A DNA stretch of 64,000 bases from Candidatus Syntrophocurvum alkaliphilum (GTDB lineage: Bacteria > Bacillota > Syntrophomonadia > Syntrophomonadales > Syntrophomonadaceae): positions 2,226,001 through 2,290,000 of the forward strand of contig NZ_CP046457.1 in NCBI RefSeq assembly GCF_009734445.1, in the 5' to 3' direction. Below, piece by piece: positions 31,762 to 41,037 of the stretch. Each line of letters opens with the position of its first letter. The stretch's first letter is position 1. The position numbers and the translations under genes were made by a program. The notes below the pieces were generated by a model, which did not search any database, was not told the DNA's origin, and was given only the letters and a program-made list of their open reading frames with translations.

Positions 31762-32412
31762 ATGAACGTTATATTAATGGGCCCTCCCGGAGCAGGCAAG
31801 GGAACCCAATCGGAACTAATTAAGAAAGAATATTCAATTCCACATATATCCACCGGGGATATGTTTAGAGAAGCAGTAAGTAACGGAACGGAATTGGGAA
31901 ATGAAGCTAAAAAATATATGGATGAAGGAAATCTAGTTCCAGATGAAATAACAATCGGTATAGTAAAGGAAAGACTATCACAACCTGATTGCCAAAAAGG
32001 CTTTATGTTAGATGGTTTTCCAAGAACTAAAATTCAAGCAGAAGCCCTTGATGAAGCCTTAAAAGATATGAATGTGAATATACAGTCAGTTATAAACTTT
32101 TCTGTACCTAAGGAGATTCTACTTGAGAGGTTACCTGCAAGAGTCACCTGTAAAGATTGTAAGTCAGTATTTAATAAAAAGTTTAATCCTTCATCATCTG
32201 GAAATAAGTGTGAAAAATGTGGAGAAGAACTTATTGAAAGAGATGATGATAAGGGTGAAACTGTTAACAAAAGATTAGAAGTTTATTTAGAACAAACAAA
32301 TCCTGTACTAGATTATTATGAGAAGCAAGGAATACTTTATAATTTAGATGGCAATCGCTCTACAGAGGAAGTGTTTGCAGATATCCAGAATATACTAGGG
32401 AGTAGTAAATGA
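31762..32412 (+). CDS. adk: Adenylate kinase (zinc-containing lid)
   Basis: Interconverts AMP plus ATP with two ADP. P-loop GPPGAGKGTQ at residues 7-16, STGDMFR, and DGFPRTKIQAEAL. The long lid domain has four cysteines (CKDC and CEKC, about residues 129-152), a zinc site common in Gram-positives. ATG 31762 is preferred over TTG 31759, since GGAGATGA lies closer to the usual distance. 216 aa. Overlaps map by four bases (ATGA). Confidence 0.97.
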   Translation: MNVILMGPPGAGKGTQSELIKKEYSIPHISTGDMFREAVSNGTELGNEAKKYMDEGNLVPDEITIGIVKERLSQPDCQKGFMLDGFPRTKIQAEALDEALKDMNVNIQSVINFSVPKEILLERLPARVTCKDCKSVFNKKFNPSSSGNKCEKCGEELIERDDDKGETVNKRLEVYLEQTNPVLDYYEKQGILYNLDGNRSTEEVFADIQNILGSSK

Positions 32413-33173
32413 TAGTTATAAAAAACGAACAAGAAATAAAAAAAATGAAAATAGCCGGGCAGTTCGTTGCACATGTACTAAGGCTTATAGAAGCAGCAGT
32501 TAAACCTGGAATTACAACAAAAAAGCTAAATGCTATAGCTGAAGAAGAAACCAAAAAAAAGGGTGCTAAGCCTGTATTTAAGGATTATCCTAATCCAAAA
32601 GGCGGAAGACCTTTTCCAGGTTTAATCTGTGCATCTGTCAATGAAGAAGTTGTGCATGGTATACCAAGTAACCGAAAACTAATTGAAGGTGACATTATAA
32701 GTGTAGACTTCGGAGTGTTGCTAGAAGGATTTGTGGGAGACTCGGCTATTACAGTTCCTGTAGGAAATGTTGATCCCCTTGTTAAAAAGCTATTAAAAAC
32801 AACTGAAGAATCTTTAATGAAAGGGATTGAACAAGCTAAGGTTGGAAATAAACTTGGTATGGTATCAAGTACAATACAGGAACATGCTGAAAAAAACGGC
32901 TTTTCTGTAGTAAAAGATTTTGTAGGACATGGAATAGGAAGAAATATGCATGAAGATCCTCCTGTACCAAACTATGGAAACCCTAATCGAGGTCCAGTTT
33001 TAAAAGAGGGTATGACTATAGCGATTGAACCTATGGTTAATATAGGAACACATCAAGTATATACCAAATTAGATGAGTGGACAGTTGTAACTAAGGATGG
33101 CAAATACTCAGCTCATTTTGAGCATAGTATTGCTATTACTAATAATGGACCAGAGATACTTACCTTAAGGTAA
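32409..33173 (+). CDS. map: Type I methionine aminopeptidase
   Basis: Removes N-terminal Met from nascent proteins. Metal ligands are visible in order: DFG and GDSA (both Asp) near residues 99-110, GHGIGRNMHEDP (His) near 174, AIEPMV (Glu) near 207 and FEHSIAIT (Glu) near 238. VVHGIPS supplies the substrate-binding His. Length 254 aa. Start ATG overlaps the adk stop. Located between adk and the KOW gene, as usual in Gram-positives. Confidence 0.96.
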   Translation: MIVIKNEQEIKKMKIAGQFVAHVLRLIEAAVKPGITTKKLNAIAEEETKKKGAKPVFKDYPNPKGGRPFPGLICASVNEEVVHGIPSNRKLIEGDIISVDFGVLLEGFVGDSAITVPVGNVDPLVKKLLKTTEESLMKGIEQAKVGNKLGMVSSTIQEHAEKNGFSVVKDFVGHGIGRNMHEDPPVPNYGNPNRGPVLKEGMTIAIEPMVNIGTHQVYTKLDEWTVVTKDGKYSAHFEHSIAITNNGPEILTLR

Positions 33174-33189
33174 TGGGGGTGGACCAAAA

Positions 33190-33483
33190 ATTCTAAATAC
33201 AGATTTAGGGCAGATAGTAATATCAAAAGCCGGTCGTGATAAAGGAAAATCCTTTGTTGTTATAGAGGTAATAAATGAAAAATATGTGATGATTGTCGAT
33301 GGAGATTTACGTAAAGTAGAAAGTCCTAAAATGAAAAATATTAGGCATCTGCAATTTACAAACTTTGTAGCAGATGATGTAGTAGAATATTTGAACAAAG
33401 GAATAAATCCAGATAATCATATAATAAGAAAAAATCTTAAAAAAATAATGGATGCCAGAGAAACTAATGGGAAGGAGGTCTGA
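33190..33483 (+). CDS. KOW-domain RNA-binding protein (L14e-like), ATT start
   Basis: Small protein (97 aa) of the KOW/L14e-like family often encoded between map and infA in Clostridia; function not established. The conserved KOW stretch [20 protein letters not shown] starts right at the N-terminus, but no ATG, GTG or TTG lies between the upstream stop and this motif in this frame. ATT at 33190 is seven bases after GGGGGTGG and would give [10 protein letters not shown]. The first conventional start, GTG 33283, would delete the domain. The C-terminal part has [20 protein letters not shown] and a helix rich in lysine. Confidence 0.82.
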   Translation: MLNTDLGQIVISKAGRDKGKSFVVIEVINEKYVMIVDGDLRKVESPKMKNIRHLQFTNFVADDVVEYLNKGINPDNHIIRKNLKKIMDARETNGKEV

Positions 33484-33484
33484 A

Positions 33485-33703
33485 ATGGCTAAGGATGATG
33501 TTATAGAGGTTGAAGGGAAAGTTCTTGAACCACTACCAAATGCCATGTTTAAAGTAGAACTCGAAAACGGACATAAGGTCCTTGCCCATATATCTGGAAA
33601 AATGAGAATGAATTTTATAAGAATATTGCCAGGTGATCGAGTAATGGTGGAATTATCACCCTACGATTTAAGCCGTGGCAGAATTATATATCGCTTTAAG
33701 TAG
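33485..33703 (+). CDS. infA: Translation initiation factor IF-1
   Basis: OB-fold factor that blocks the A site during initiation. ATG 33485 gives exactly 72 aa, starting [20 protein letters not shown] and containing [20 protein letters not shown] and [22 protein letters not shown] lies just before it, inside the end of the KOW gene. The frame is open further upstream, but homologues begin here. Confidence 0.97.
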   Translation: MAKDDVIEVEGKVLEPLPNAMFKVELENGHKVLAHISGKMRMNFIRILPGDRVMVELSPYDLSRGRIIYRFK

Positions 33704-33738
33704 GAAACTTTCTTCACCGTATTAAGGAGGTAAAAAAG

Positions 33739-33852
33739 ATGAAAGTTAATCCATCAGTTAAACCAATATGCGAGAAATGCAAAGTAATTCGACGCAGAGG
33801 CAGAATAAGGGTAATATGTGAGAACCCAAAGCATAAACAGGTACAAGGATAA
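33739..33852 (+). CDS. rpmJ: 50S ribosomal protein L36 (zinc-binding form)
   Basis: A 37-aa protein: [20 protein letters not shown], then [17 protein letters not shown]. The C-x2-C-x12-C-x4-H set binds zinc (C+ type). AAGGAGG lies ten bases before the ATG. Position between infA and rpsM is the Firmicutes standard. Confidence 0.97.
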   Translation: MKVNPSVKPICEKCKVIRRRGRIRVICENPKHKQVQG

Positions 33853-33872
33853 TCAATTGGAGGTGAAATAAT

Positions 33873-34241
33873 TTGGCAAGAATAGCAGGTGTAGACTTAC
33901 CTCGAGATAAGCGAGTAGAAATATCACTAACCTATATTTTTGGGATAGGTAGATCCTCAGCCCAGAAAATATTGGCAGAAGCAGGTATAAATCAAGCTAC
34001 AAGAGTAAAAGATTTAACAGAGGAAGAAGTTTCTAAGCTTAGAGAAATCATTGATAAAACCTATCAGGTAGAAGGAGACCTTCGTCGTGAAGTCAACATG
34101 AATGTTAAAAGACTTATGGATATGGGTAATTATAGAGGTCTTCGCCATCGTCGTGGTCTGCCGGTTAGAGGACAACAAACTAAAACCAATGCTCGTACGC
34201 GTAAAGGACCAAAGCGTACAGCAGGTGGTCGTAAAAAATAA
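33873..34241 (+). CDS. rpsM: 30S ribosomal protein S13
   Basis: Head protein forming bridges to the 50S subunit. TTG start after TTGGAGGTG; opens [21 protein letters not shown]-terminal [20 protein letters not shown] and the tail [14 protein letters not shown]. Length 122 aa. Confidence 0.97.
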   Translation: MARIAGVDLPRDKRVEISLTYIFGIGRSSAQKILAEAGINQATRVKDLTEEEVSKLREIIDKTYQVEGDLRREVNMNVKRLMDMGNYRGLRHRRGLPVRGQQTKTNARTRKGPKRTAGGRKK

Positions 34242-34260
34242 CCAAAGGGGGATTAATTAA

Positions 34261-34656
34261 GTGGCAAGGAAAACAACAACGACGAGGGTAAAAAAGCGTG
34301 AGAAAAAGAACATCCAACAAGGAGTAGCTCACATTAAATCAACATTTAACAATACAATAATTAATATTACTGATAAGCAAGGAAATGCAATTGCTTGGGC
34401 CAGTGCAGGTACTTCTGGATTTAAAGGATCCAGAAAAAGCACTCCTTTTGCTGCTCAGCAGGCTGCAGAATCTGCGGCTAATTCGGCTATGGAACATGGT
34501 TTGAAAGAGGTAGAATGCTATGTAAAAGGTCCAGGTGCGGGACGAGAAGCAGCAATAAGATCTCTACAGGCAGCAGGTCTAGAAGTAAGTGCAATAAAGG
34601 ATGTAACTCCTATTCCACATAATGGTTGTAGACCGCCTAAGAGAAGAAGAGTTTAA
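34261..34656 (+). CDS. rpsK: 30S ribosomal protein S11
   Basis: Platform protein. GTG start after CAAAGGGGG. Contains [40 protein letters not shown] and the C-terminal [16 protein letters not shown]. Length 131 aa. Alpha-operon position after rpsM. Confidence 0.97.
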   Translation: MARKTTTTRVKKREKKNIQQGVAHIKSTFNNTIINITDKQGNAIAWASAGTSGFKGSRKSTPFAAQQAAESAANSAMEHGLKEVECYVKGPGAGREAAIRSLQAAGLEVSAIKDVTPIPHNGCRPPKRRRV

Positions 34657-34676
34657 AAAAGGAGGTATTGGTTTAA

Positions 34677-35306
34677 GTGGGAAGATATACAGCAGCAGTT
34701 TGCCGTCAGTGCCGCCGCGAAGGAGAAAAATTATTTCTTAAAGGAGATAGATGTTATTCTGAAAAGTGTGCGGTAGAACGTAAAAGCTATATACCTGGAG
34801 AACATGGTCAAGGGCGTAGGCAAAAACCTAGTGAGTATGGTCTTCAGCTAAGAGAAAAACAAAAAACTAAGCGGATTTATGGTGTATTAGAAAAACAGTT
34901 CCATAACTACTTTCAAAAAGCTGATAGTCAAAAAGGAATTACTGGTGAAAATTTATTAGTAATATTAGAAAGACGTCTTGATAATATAGTATTTAGACTA
35001 GGTTTTGCTTCATCAAGGAAAGAAGCTCGTCAACTAGTCAATCATGGTCATTTTCTCTTAAATGGGAGAAAAGCAAATATTCCCTCGATGATGGTAAAAT
35101 CTGGTGATATAATACAAGTTAGAGAAAACAGTAGAGATTCAATGAAATTCCAGGAGCTTAAAGCTCAAGCTGCGTACAAAACACCTCCAGAATGGTTGGA
35201 AGTAGATGTAGACAACTTAACTGGTAAAGTATTAGATCTTCCGGAAAGAGATCAAATTGATACTGCAGTAAATGAGCAGCTAATTGTAGAACTTTACTCC
35301 AGATAA
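34677..35306 (+). CDS. rpsD: 30S ribosomal protein S4 (zinc-binding form)
   Basis: Primary 16S rRNA binder and accuracy protein. The N-terminus has four cysteines (CRQC near residue 9 and C-Y-S-E-K-C near residue 27), the C+ form. The S4 RNA-binding domain reads [20 protein letters not shown] and [20 protein letters not shown]. Length 209 aa. GTG start after AAAAGGAGG. Confidence 0.96.
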   Translation: MGRYTAAVCRQCRREGEKLFLKGDRCYSEKCAVERKSYIPGEHGQGRRQKPSEYGLQLREKQKTKRIYGVLEKQFHNYFQKADSQKGITGENLLVILERRLDNIVFRLGFASSRKEARQLVNHGHFLLNGRKANIPSMMVKSGDIIQVRENSRDSMKFQELKAQAAYKTPPEWLEVDVDNLTGKVLDLPERDQIDTAVNEQLIVELYSR

Positions 35307-35350
35307 AGAGAATTTCAAAATCTCAACTAAAGAAGGAGGGGGATAAGTTA

Positions 35351-36301
35351 ATGCTAGAAATGGAAAAACCCCGAATTGAATGTGTTGAAAAAAAAACAGA
35401 TAACAATTATGGGCGATTTGTGATTGAGCCTTTAGAAAGAGGTTATGGTACCACTTTGGGTAATTCTTTGCGCAGAGTACTACTATCTTCTCTTCCAGGG
35501 GCTGCTATTACATCCATAAAGATTGATGGAGTATTACATGAATTTTCTACTATTCCTGGAGTTGTAGAAGATACCACAGAAATAATCATTAATCTAAAAA
35601 AGCTGGTATTACGTTATGATGGAACCGAACGTAAGATAATACGGCTTTCACAACAGGGTAGAAAAGAAATAACAGCTAGCGATATAGAAACAGATGCTGA
35701 GGTAGAAATACTTAATCCAAATCTACACATAGCAACTTTAGATGAAGATGGAAAAATAGAAATGGAAATGACAGTTGAACGTGGTAGAGGATACATAAGC
35801 GCAGACCAGCAGGAAATAAAAAACGATGAAATCGTTGGCTTATTGCCCATTGATTCTATATTTACTCCAGCTATAAGAGTAAATTACACCGTAGACACTG
35901 CTAGAGTAGGAAAACGTACTGACTATGACAGCTTAATTCTAGAAGTGTGGACAAATGGAAGCATAAGTCCTGAGGAAGCTGTTAGTTTATCAGCACAAAT
36001 TATGATAGAGTATCTAAAACTTTTTACAGAAATAGATGATACTTATTCAGAGGTAGAAATTTTAGTTGAAAAAGAAGAAGAGAAGAAAGACAAAGTACTA
36101 GAAATGTCAATTGAAGAACTTGAATTATCAGTACGTGCTTCAAATGGCTTAAAAAGAGCGAATATAAATTCAGTAGGCGATCTTGTAGAAAAAACCCGTG
36201 ATGAGATGGGCAAAATAAGAAACCTTGGACAAAAATCGCTAGAGGAAATTGAAAGAAAACTAAAAGAACTAGATCTTTCCTTTAAGAAACCAGAAGATTA
36301 G
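35351..36301 (+). CDS. rpoA: DNA-directed RNA polymerase subunit alpha
   Basis: Assembly platform of RNA polymerase. N-terminal domain: [20 protein letters not shown] and [21 protein letters not shown]-terminal domain with helix-hairpin-helix motifs ([20 protein letters not shown] and [19 protein letters not shown]), the UP-element and activator contact. Length 316 aa. AAGGAGGGGG precedes ATG. Confidence 0.98.
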   Translation: MLEMEKPRIECVEKKTDNNYGRFVIEPLERGYGTTLGNSLRRVLLSSLPGAAITSIKIDGVLHEFSTIPGVVEDTTEIIINLKKLVLRYDGTERKIIRLSQQGRKEITASDIETDAEVEILNPNLHIATLDEDGKIEMEMTVERGRGYISADQQEIKNDEIVGLLPIDSIFTPAIRVNYTVDTARVGKRTDYDSLILEVWTNGSISPEEAVSLSAQIMIEYLKLFTEIDDTYSEVEILVEKEEEKKDKVLEMSIEELELSVRASNGLKRANINSVGDLVEKTRDEMGKIRNLGQKSLEEIERKLKELDLSFKKPED

Positions 36302-36316
36302 AAAGGAGGGGACTCA

Positions 36317-36658
36317 GTGAGTTATAGAAAGTTAGGATTTAGAAGTGATCATAGAAGATCTATGTTAAGAAATTCAGTAACGTCTTTACTAGAGCATGAA
36401 AAAATAGTTACAACAGAATCTAGGGCAAAAGAAATTAGAAAAAGTGCTGAAAAGATAATTACACTTGGGAAAAGAGGAGATTTACATGCCAGAAGGCAAG
36501 CACTTTCCTACTTATTTAATGAAGATACAGTCAGTAAGGTTTTTAGCGATTTAGCTGAAAGGTATACAGATCGTCAAGGTGGCTATACGAGAATAATTAA
36601 GACGGGTGCTAGAAAAGGCGATGGTGCACCAATGGTAATTATAGAATTGGTTGATTAA
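36317..36658 (+). CDS. rplQ: 50S ribosomal protein L17
   Basis: Tunnel-exit protein. GTG start after AAAGGAGGGG; opens [20 protein letters not shown], then [20 protein letters not shown] and C-terminal [20 protein letters not shown]. Length 113 aa. Ends the alpha operon; the ECF transporter genes follow immediately. Confidence 0.97.
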   Translation: MSYRKLGFRSDHRRSMLRNSVTSLLEHEKIVTTESRAKEIRKSAEKIITLGKRGDLHARRQALSYLFNEDTVSKVFSDLAERYTDRQGGYTRIIKTGARKGDGAPMVIIELVD

Positions 36659-36659
36659 A

Positions 36660-37481
36660 ATGATTCAACTAGATAATGTTAGTTATTCTTATGACAACAA
36701 ATATCTAGCATTAAATAAGATATATCTACACATCAATAATGGAGAACATGTAGCAATCCTAGGGAGCAATGGTTCTGGAAAATCTACATTAGCTAGACTA
36801 TTAAATGGTCTCTTAACTCCTACTGAAGGTAGAGTAATTATAGATGGTTTAGATACTAGCAAACCTAAGCACAACAAAAGAATAAAACAAAAAGTTGGAT
36901 TACTAGTATCATCTCCAGATGATCAGATAGTTGCATCAATTGTAGAAGAAGACATAGCATTCGGTCCTGAAAATTTAGGTTTATCCCCTAAAGAAATAAA
37001 AAAAAGAGTTAAAAATGCTCTTAAGATGGTATCAATGGAGGAATACAATGTATATCCTCCTAATCTTTTATCTGGGGGACAAAAACAAAAAATATGTATA
37101 GCAGGTGTATTAGCATTAAAACCTAGCTACTTAGTACTTGATGAACCTACAACAATGCTAGATTTTAAAAGTAAGAAAGACATAATAAACACCTTACTAA
37201 CTCTAAACAAAAAAGAAAATAAATCATTAATAAATATTACACATAATGCTGATGAAGCAATTTTTGCTGATAGGGCTATAGTTCTTAATAAAGGAAAAAT
37301 AGTCTTAGAAGGTCCAACAAAAGAAGTTTTAACCCAAAGCAACTTACTTGAAAAATTAGGGGTTGAACCTTTAGATGTAAGCAAAATTGTAGAGAATGTA
37401 AATAATAAAAGCAAATTTACCTTAGATAAGTCAATACTAAAAGATGAAGAATTGGTGGATGCACTATGTCAATTAAAGTAG
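36660..37481 (+). CDS. ecfA1: ECF transporter ATPase EcfA (first copy)
   Basis: ATP-binding subunit of the energizing module shared by vitamin/metal ECF transporters. Walker A GSNGSGKST (about residues 37-45), signature LSGGQKQKICIAG, Walker B LVLDEPTTMLD and a H-loop ITHNADEA. ATG 36660 follows the rplQ stop by one base; an in-frame TTG at 36651 overlaps rplQ. There is no strong ribosome site, so coupling to rplQ translation is likely. 273 aa. Overlaps the next ATPase gene by 16 bp. Confidence 0.92.
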   Translation: MIQLDNVSYSYDNKYLALNKIYLHINNGEHVAILGSNGSGKSTLARLLNGLLTPTEGRVIIDGLDTSKPKHNKRIKQKVGLLVSSPDDQIVASIVEEDIAFGPENLGLSPKEIKKRVKNALKMVSMEEYNVYPPNLLSGGQKQKICIAGVLALKPSYLVLDEPTTMLDFKSKKDIINTLLTLNKKENKSLINITHNADEAIFADRAIVLNKGKIVLEGPTKEVLTQSNLLEKLGVEPLDVSKIVENVNNKSKFTLDKSILKDEELVDALCQLK

Positions 37482-38341
37482 AAAAAGTTTCTGTAATCTA
37501 CCAAAAGAAAACACCTTTTGAGCAACGAGCACTAAACAATGTATCTTTAACTATAAATCAAGGAGATATTCTAGGTATATATGGTTTAACAGGTTCAGGA
37601 AAATCAACTCTACTACAAACACTGAACGGTTTAATAAAACCTGATAGCGGCAATATCATTGTTGATGGTGTAGCGGTAAACAAATTAAAAGGTTCACAAA
37701 TAACCGAGCTTAGACATAAAGTAGGGATGATATTTCAATATCCTGAACTGCAAATATTTGAACGTAATGTTTTTGAGGAAATAGCATTTGGTTTAAAAAA
37801 TATAGGTCTGAAAGGTGAACAACTAAAAAAAAGAGTAACTAAAGCCTTGGATTTAGTAGATATGTCATTTGATGAATTTAAAGACCGCTCTCCTTTCACC
37901 TTAAGCTCGGGGCAGAAAAAAAGAATTACAATTGCTAGTGTATTAGCTTGTAAGCCCAAATATTTACTTTTTGATGAACCAACAACTGGACTAGATACAA
38001 CAGGTAGAACAAAACTTCTAAGCCACATAAATGAAATTAATAATTTAGAAGGCATAACATCGGTTCTAGTATCACACAAAATTGAGGAACTAGTAACTGT
38101 ATGTAATAAACTAATAATCATGGCAAATGGTGAAATTGCATTAAAAGGTACAGCTCTAGAAGTCATACAACAAGCAGAAAAAAATGGTTTAGTAGAACCT
38201 ATTACTATCAGGAATATAGCAAATAACTTAAAACAAAGAGGCTTTAAGTTAGAAAAAAACATATTAAATATTGAAGATTTAAGTAATGAGATAATTAAAG
38301 CACTAAATGAAAGAGGAAATAATAGTGATTTCCGGTATTAA
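37466..38341 (+). CDS. ecfA2: ECF transporter ATPase EcfA (second copy)
   Basis: Partner ATPase in the ECF module. Walker A GLTGSGKSTLLQTL, Q-loop FQYPELQIFE, Walker B LLFDEPTTGLD and H-loop SHKIEE. The signature reads LSSGQKKRITIAS rather than LSGGQ: the second Gly is Ser, a substitution not seen in the first copy. Length 291 aa. Forms a heterodimer with the upstream product on the EcfT scaffold. Confidence 0.92.
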   Translation: MSIKVEKVSVIYQKKTPFEQRALNNVSLTINQGDILGIYGLTGSGKSTLLQTLNGLIKPDSGNIIVDGVAVNKLKGSQITELRHKVGMIFQYPELQIFERNVFEEIAFGLKNIGLKGEQLKKRVTKALDLVDMSFDEFKDRSPFTLSSGQKKRITIASVLACKPKYLLFDEPTTGLDTTGRTKLLSHINEINNLEGITSVLVSHKIEELVTVCNKLIIMANGEIALKGTALEVIQQAEKNGLVEPITIRNIANNLKQRGFKLEKNILNIEDLSNEIIKALNERGNNSDFRY

Positions 38342-39122
38342 TTTTGGACAATATATACCCGAAAATTCATATCTACACCAAATGGACCCTAGAACTAAAA
38401 TAATTGTAACCATGTCTGGTGTGATAGCGGCTATTTCATTACAAACTACAATAGAGTTAGTAGTATTATTAGGCATAAATATAGTACTAATAATATTAAG
38501 CAAAGTGCCAATAACTACTTACCTAAAAGGTTTAAAGCCTTTCATAATAATAATAGCTATTATGTTTTTGATACAGGCATTTTTTACACCGGGTGAGCCA
38601 GTTATCAACATCTATTTGGAAAATATTAACATATCTAAAGAAGGCATAACATTTGCTTATATTTTAAGTATAAAGTTAATTATAATCATTCTGTTTGCGT
38701 TATTACTTACAACAACAACTTCAAGTATGAGTTTAACCTATGGTTTAGAAAAAATACTTAATCCCTTAAAGCGATTAGGTATGCCAGTTCACGAGATTAT
38801 TATGATTATGACAATAGCACTAAGATTTTTACCAATGCTATCAGAAGAATCTCAAAGAATAATTCAGGTACAAAATGCTAGAGGTACTGATTTTAAAACT
38901 AAAAACATCTATAAACGTGTTAAAAATCTACTAGCCATTATTACTCCTCTAACAATTAATGCATTTAGACGTGCAGAGACTTTAGCAGAAGCTATGGAAT
39001 CGAGAGCCTACACAGGAGGACAAGGGCGAACTAGATTAAACGAACCAAACATGACTAAATTAGACTATACAGTTATAGCTTTAATCATATTTATGTGGAT
39101 AGTGCTTCTACTACTAAGATAA
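38325..39122 (+). CDS. ecfT: ECF transporter transmembrane protein EcfT
   Basis: Scaffold subunit that couples the ATPases to a substrate-binding S protein. Multiple hydrophobic helices. The coupling motifs are visible as QNARGTDF (Ala-Arg-Gly) and ESRAYTGGQGRTRL. GTG 38325 is preceded by AGAGGA at seven bases and gives MISGINFGQYIPENSYLHQM, typical for EcfT; ATG 38307 would add six residues. 265 aa. No S component is encoded beside it, so the module probably serves S proteins elsewhere in the genome. Confidence 0.92.
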   Translation: MISGINFGQYIPENSYLHQMDPRTKIIVTMSGVIAAISLQTTIELVVLLGINIVLIILSKVPITTYLKGLKPFIIIIAIMFLIQAFFTPGEPVINIYLENINISKEGITFAYILSIKLIIIILFALLLTTTTSSMSLTYGLEKILNPLKRLGMPVHEIIMIMTIALRFLPMLSEESQRIIQVQNARGTDFKTKNIYKRVKNLLAIITPLTINAFRRAETLAEAMESRAYTGGQGRTRLNEPNMTKLDYTVIALIIFMWIVLLLLR

Positions 39123-39123
39123 A

Positions 39124-39222
39124 TATATCACGGGGATGTACGGGGGCGGTATATCACGGGGACGGTTCCTTTGGTATATTTTCTTAAACATATCAAAGGA
39201 ACCGTCCCCCCCGATCGGAGGG
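39124..39222 (+). repeat. REP-like GC-rich hairpin (GGGACGGTTC family) between ecfT and truA
   Basis: GGGGACGGTTCCTTTG (39158-39173) pairs with its inverse CAAAGGAACCGTCCCC (ending about 39209), extended by near-matching AT-rich arms. Before it is a direct repeat, TATATCACGGGGA, at 39124-39136 and 39150-39162. The core GGGACGGTTC is shared with the repeats that bracket the transposase gene at 60246. It is GC-rich against an AT-rich background. It lies inside the ecfT-truA gap and ends just before the truA ribosome site. Confidence 0.85.
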
Positions 39223-39229
39223 GACATTT

Positions 39230-39964
39230 GTGCGTAAAATAAAAATGATTGTTGAGTATGATGGTAGTAATTACCATGGATTTCAATCACAAAAGAATGC
39301 TCATACTATTCAAGATACAATTGAAAATGCTTTATATAAGCTAACAGGCCATAAAATCCCCATAATAAGTGCAGGAAGAACAGACAGAGGGGTACATGCC
39401 TTAGGACAAGTAATAGCTTTTGAAACAGAGGCTAAAATTCCTTCTGATAAGTTTTATTTAGCACTTAACAGTGTATTACCAGAAGATATAAGAATATTAA
39501 ATAGTAAAGAAGTTGAAACCGATTTTCATCCAAGGTTTCAGGCTATAAAAAAACAATATAGCTATTACATTTATACCAAAGATAGTGGAAAAACCTTTTT
39601 AAGAAAATTTGCTTGGTGCAACTCTGAACCACTTAATATAGATGATATGATAAAAGCTTGCAAACAATTCGAAGGGAGACATAATTTCTTATCTTTTTGT
39701 TCAAGTGGTTCAAGTGTAAAAACATTTGAACGGACGATAGAAGTATGTCAATTACAACAAAAGAATGCGTATTTAAAATTTGATATAAAAGCAAATGGCT
39801 TTTTATACAATATGGCGCGAATTATTGTAGGAACAGTTGTAGATGTTGGGAGGGGAAAAATTAAAGTAAATGATATAAACGATATAATTAAAGCAAGAGA
39901 TAGAAATGCTGCAGGATCAACTGCACCACCACAAGGGTTATATTTAATGTATGTAGAATATTAA
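39230..39964 (+). CDS. truA: tRNA pseudouridine(38-40) synthase TruA
   Basis: Isomerises uridines 38-40 in the anticodon arm. Catalytic Asp in SAGRTDRGVHALGQVIAF near residue 52, the N-terminal VEYDGSNYHGFQ and the C-terminal NGFLYNMARIIVGTVVDVG. Length 244 aa. GTG start after GGAGGGG, which directly abuts the REP-like repeat. Confidence 0.95.
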   Translation: MRKIKMIVEYDGSNYHGFQSQKNAHTIQDTIENALYKLTGHKIPIISAGRTDRGVHALGQVIAFETEAKIPSDKFYLALNSVLPEDIRILNSKEVETDFHPRFQAIKKQYSYYIYTKDSGKTFLRKFAWCNSEPLNIDDMIKACKQFEGRHNFLSFCSSGSSVKTFERTIEVCQLQQKNAYLKFDIKANGFLYNMARIIVGTVVDVGRGKIKVNDINDIIKARDRNAAGSTAPPQGLYLMYVEY

Positions 39965-39993
39965 AAAATTAAACAAAAACATAAACTGTCTAA

Positions 39994-40023
39994 TTGACAA
40001 AGCCTATAATTTTTGGGTAATAT
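39994..40023 (+). promoter_or_regulatory. Promoter of rplM-rpsI
   Basis: TTGACA (39994-39999), 18-bp spacer, TAATAT (40018-40023). It lies upstream of the structured rplM leader. Confidence 0.6.
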
Positions 40024-40029
40024 TAAAAG

Positions 40030-40085
40030 GTAGGCTCTAAGTTTGTCTGACCCAATTCCCCGTTGACAGAACAACATTTAGAGTA
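40030..40085 (+). ncRNA. Probable L13 leader
   Basis: Between the promoter and rplM, CTCTAA (40035-40040) pairs with TTAGAG (40078-40083). Inside it, GTT-TGTC pairs with GACA-(G)-AAC around a loop containing CCCAATTCCCCGTT. Position and nested stems fit the L13 leader class that controls rplM-rpsI in low-GC Gram-positives. No covariance search was possible. Confidence 0.6.
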
Positions 40086-40136
40086 ATTATTATAATAATT
40101 AAACAGTCCATGTATTTTAGTACAGGAGGTAATAAC

Positions 40137-40571
40137 GTGAAAAGCTATATGGCAAAAGCTACCGATATAGACCGCAAATGGTATATAATAGATGCAACAG
40201 ACCAAACTTTAGGAAGATTAGCGTCTGAAGTAGCTTCAATTTTAAAGGGTAAACATAAACCTATTTATACTCCACATGTAGATACCGGTGACTATGTAAT
40301 AGTTATTAACGCAGAGAAGATAAGACTAAGTGGTGATAAGCTAAATAAAAAGAAATATCGTTACCATACTGGTTATCCTGGTGGACTTAAAGAAATGGAT
40401 TATAGAACTTTATTACAAAGAAAACCAGAACAAGCAATAAAATCTGCTGTAAAAGGCATGCTTCCTCATAACCGTCTTGGTAGACAAATGAATAAAAAAT
40501 TAAAAGTCTTTAGAGGAAGCGAACATCCCCATCAGGCACAAAAACCTGAAGTTCGTGAACTTAAAGGTTAA
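40137..40571 (+). CDS. rplM: 50S ribosomal protein L13
   Basis: Early-assembly protein. The frame opens at 40110, but AGGAGG lies eight bases before GTG 40137, giving [20 protein letters not shown] (144 aa), the family start. Further motifs: [20 protein letters not shown] and [19 protein letters not shown]. Coupled with rpsI 11 bp downstream. Confidence 0.97.
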   Translation: MKSYMAKATDIDRKWYIIDATDQTLGRLASEVASILKGKHKPIYTPHVDTGDYVIVINAEKIRLSGDKLNKKKYRYHTGYPGGLKEMDYRTLLQRKPEQAIKSAVKGMLPHNRLGRQMNKKLKVFRGSEHPHQAQKPEVRELKG

Positions 40572-40582
40572 GGAGGATAAAA

Positions 40583-40975
40583 ATGGCACAAGTACAATAT
40601 TTGGGAACCGGAAGAAGAAAAAAAGCCGTAGCCAGAGTAAGATTAGTACCTGGTGATGGAAACATAATTGTAAATGGTAGGAAATTTGAAGATTTTTTTC
40701 CGAATAAAACTAATAGACTTATAGTATTACAACCTTTAGAGCTAACAAATATGGACGGAAGATTTGATATTATCTGCAGAGTTCATGGTGGCGGTATTAC
40801 AGGACAAGCAGGTGCTATCCAATTAGGAATTGCACGTTCATTAATAAAAGCAAGCCCTGAGCTTCGCTCAGACCTAAAAAAAGCAGGCTTTCTTACCCGT
40901 GATCCTCGAATGAAAGAAAGACACAAATATGGATTCAAGAAAGCAAGAAAATCCCCTCAATTTTCAAAAAGATAA
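40583..40975 (+). CDS. rpsI: 30S ribosomal protein S9
   Basis: Its C-terminal tail reaches the P-site tRNA. Opens [20 protein letters not shown]; has [20 protein letters not shown] and ends with the conserved tail [16 protein letters not shown]. Length 130 aa. A strong terminator follows directly. Confidence 0.97.
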   Translation: MAQVQYLGTGRRKKAVARVRLVPGDGNIIVNGRKFEDFFPNKTNRLIVLQPLELTNMDGRFDIICRVHGGGITGQAGAIQLGIARSLIKASPELRSDLKKAGFLTRDPRMKERHKYGFKKARKSPQFSKR

Positions 40976-40985
40976 TACAAACACA

Positions 40986-41019
40986 AAAATCTCTTCTTAC
41001 TGGAAGAGATTTTTTTTTG
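40986..41019 (+). terminator. Terminator after rpsI
   Basis: Stem AATCTCTTC/GAAGAGATT (40988-40996 with 41003-41011) followed by nine T. It closes the large co-directional ribosomal block. Confidence 0.93.
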
Positions 41020-41037
41020 CTTTTTTCGATAAAAATT

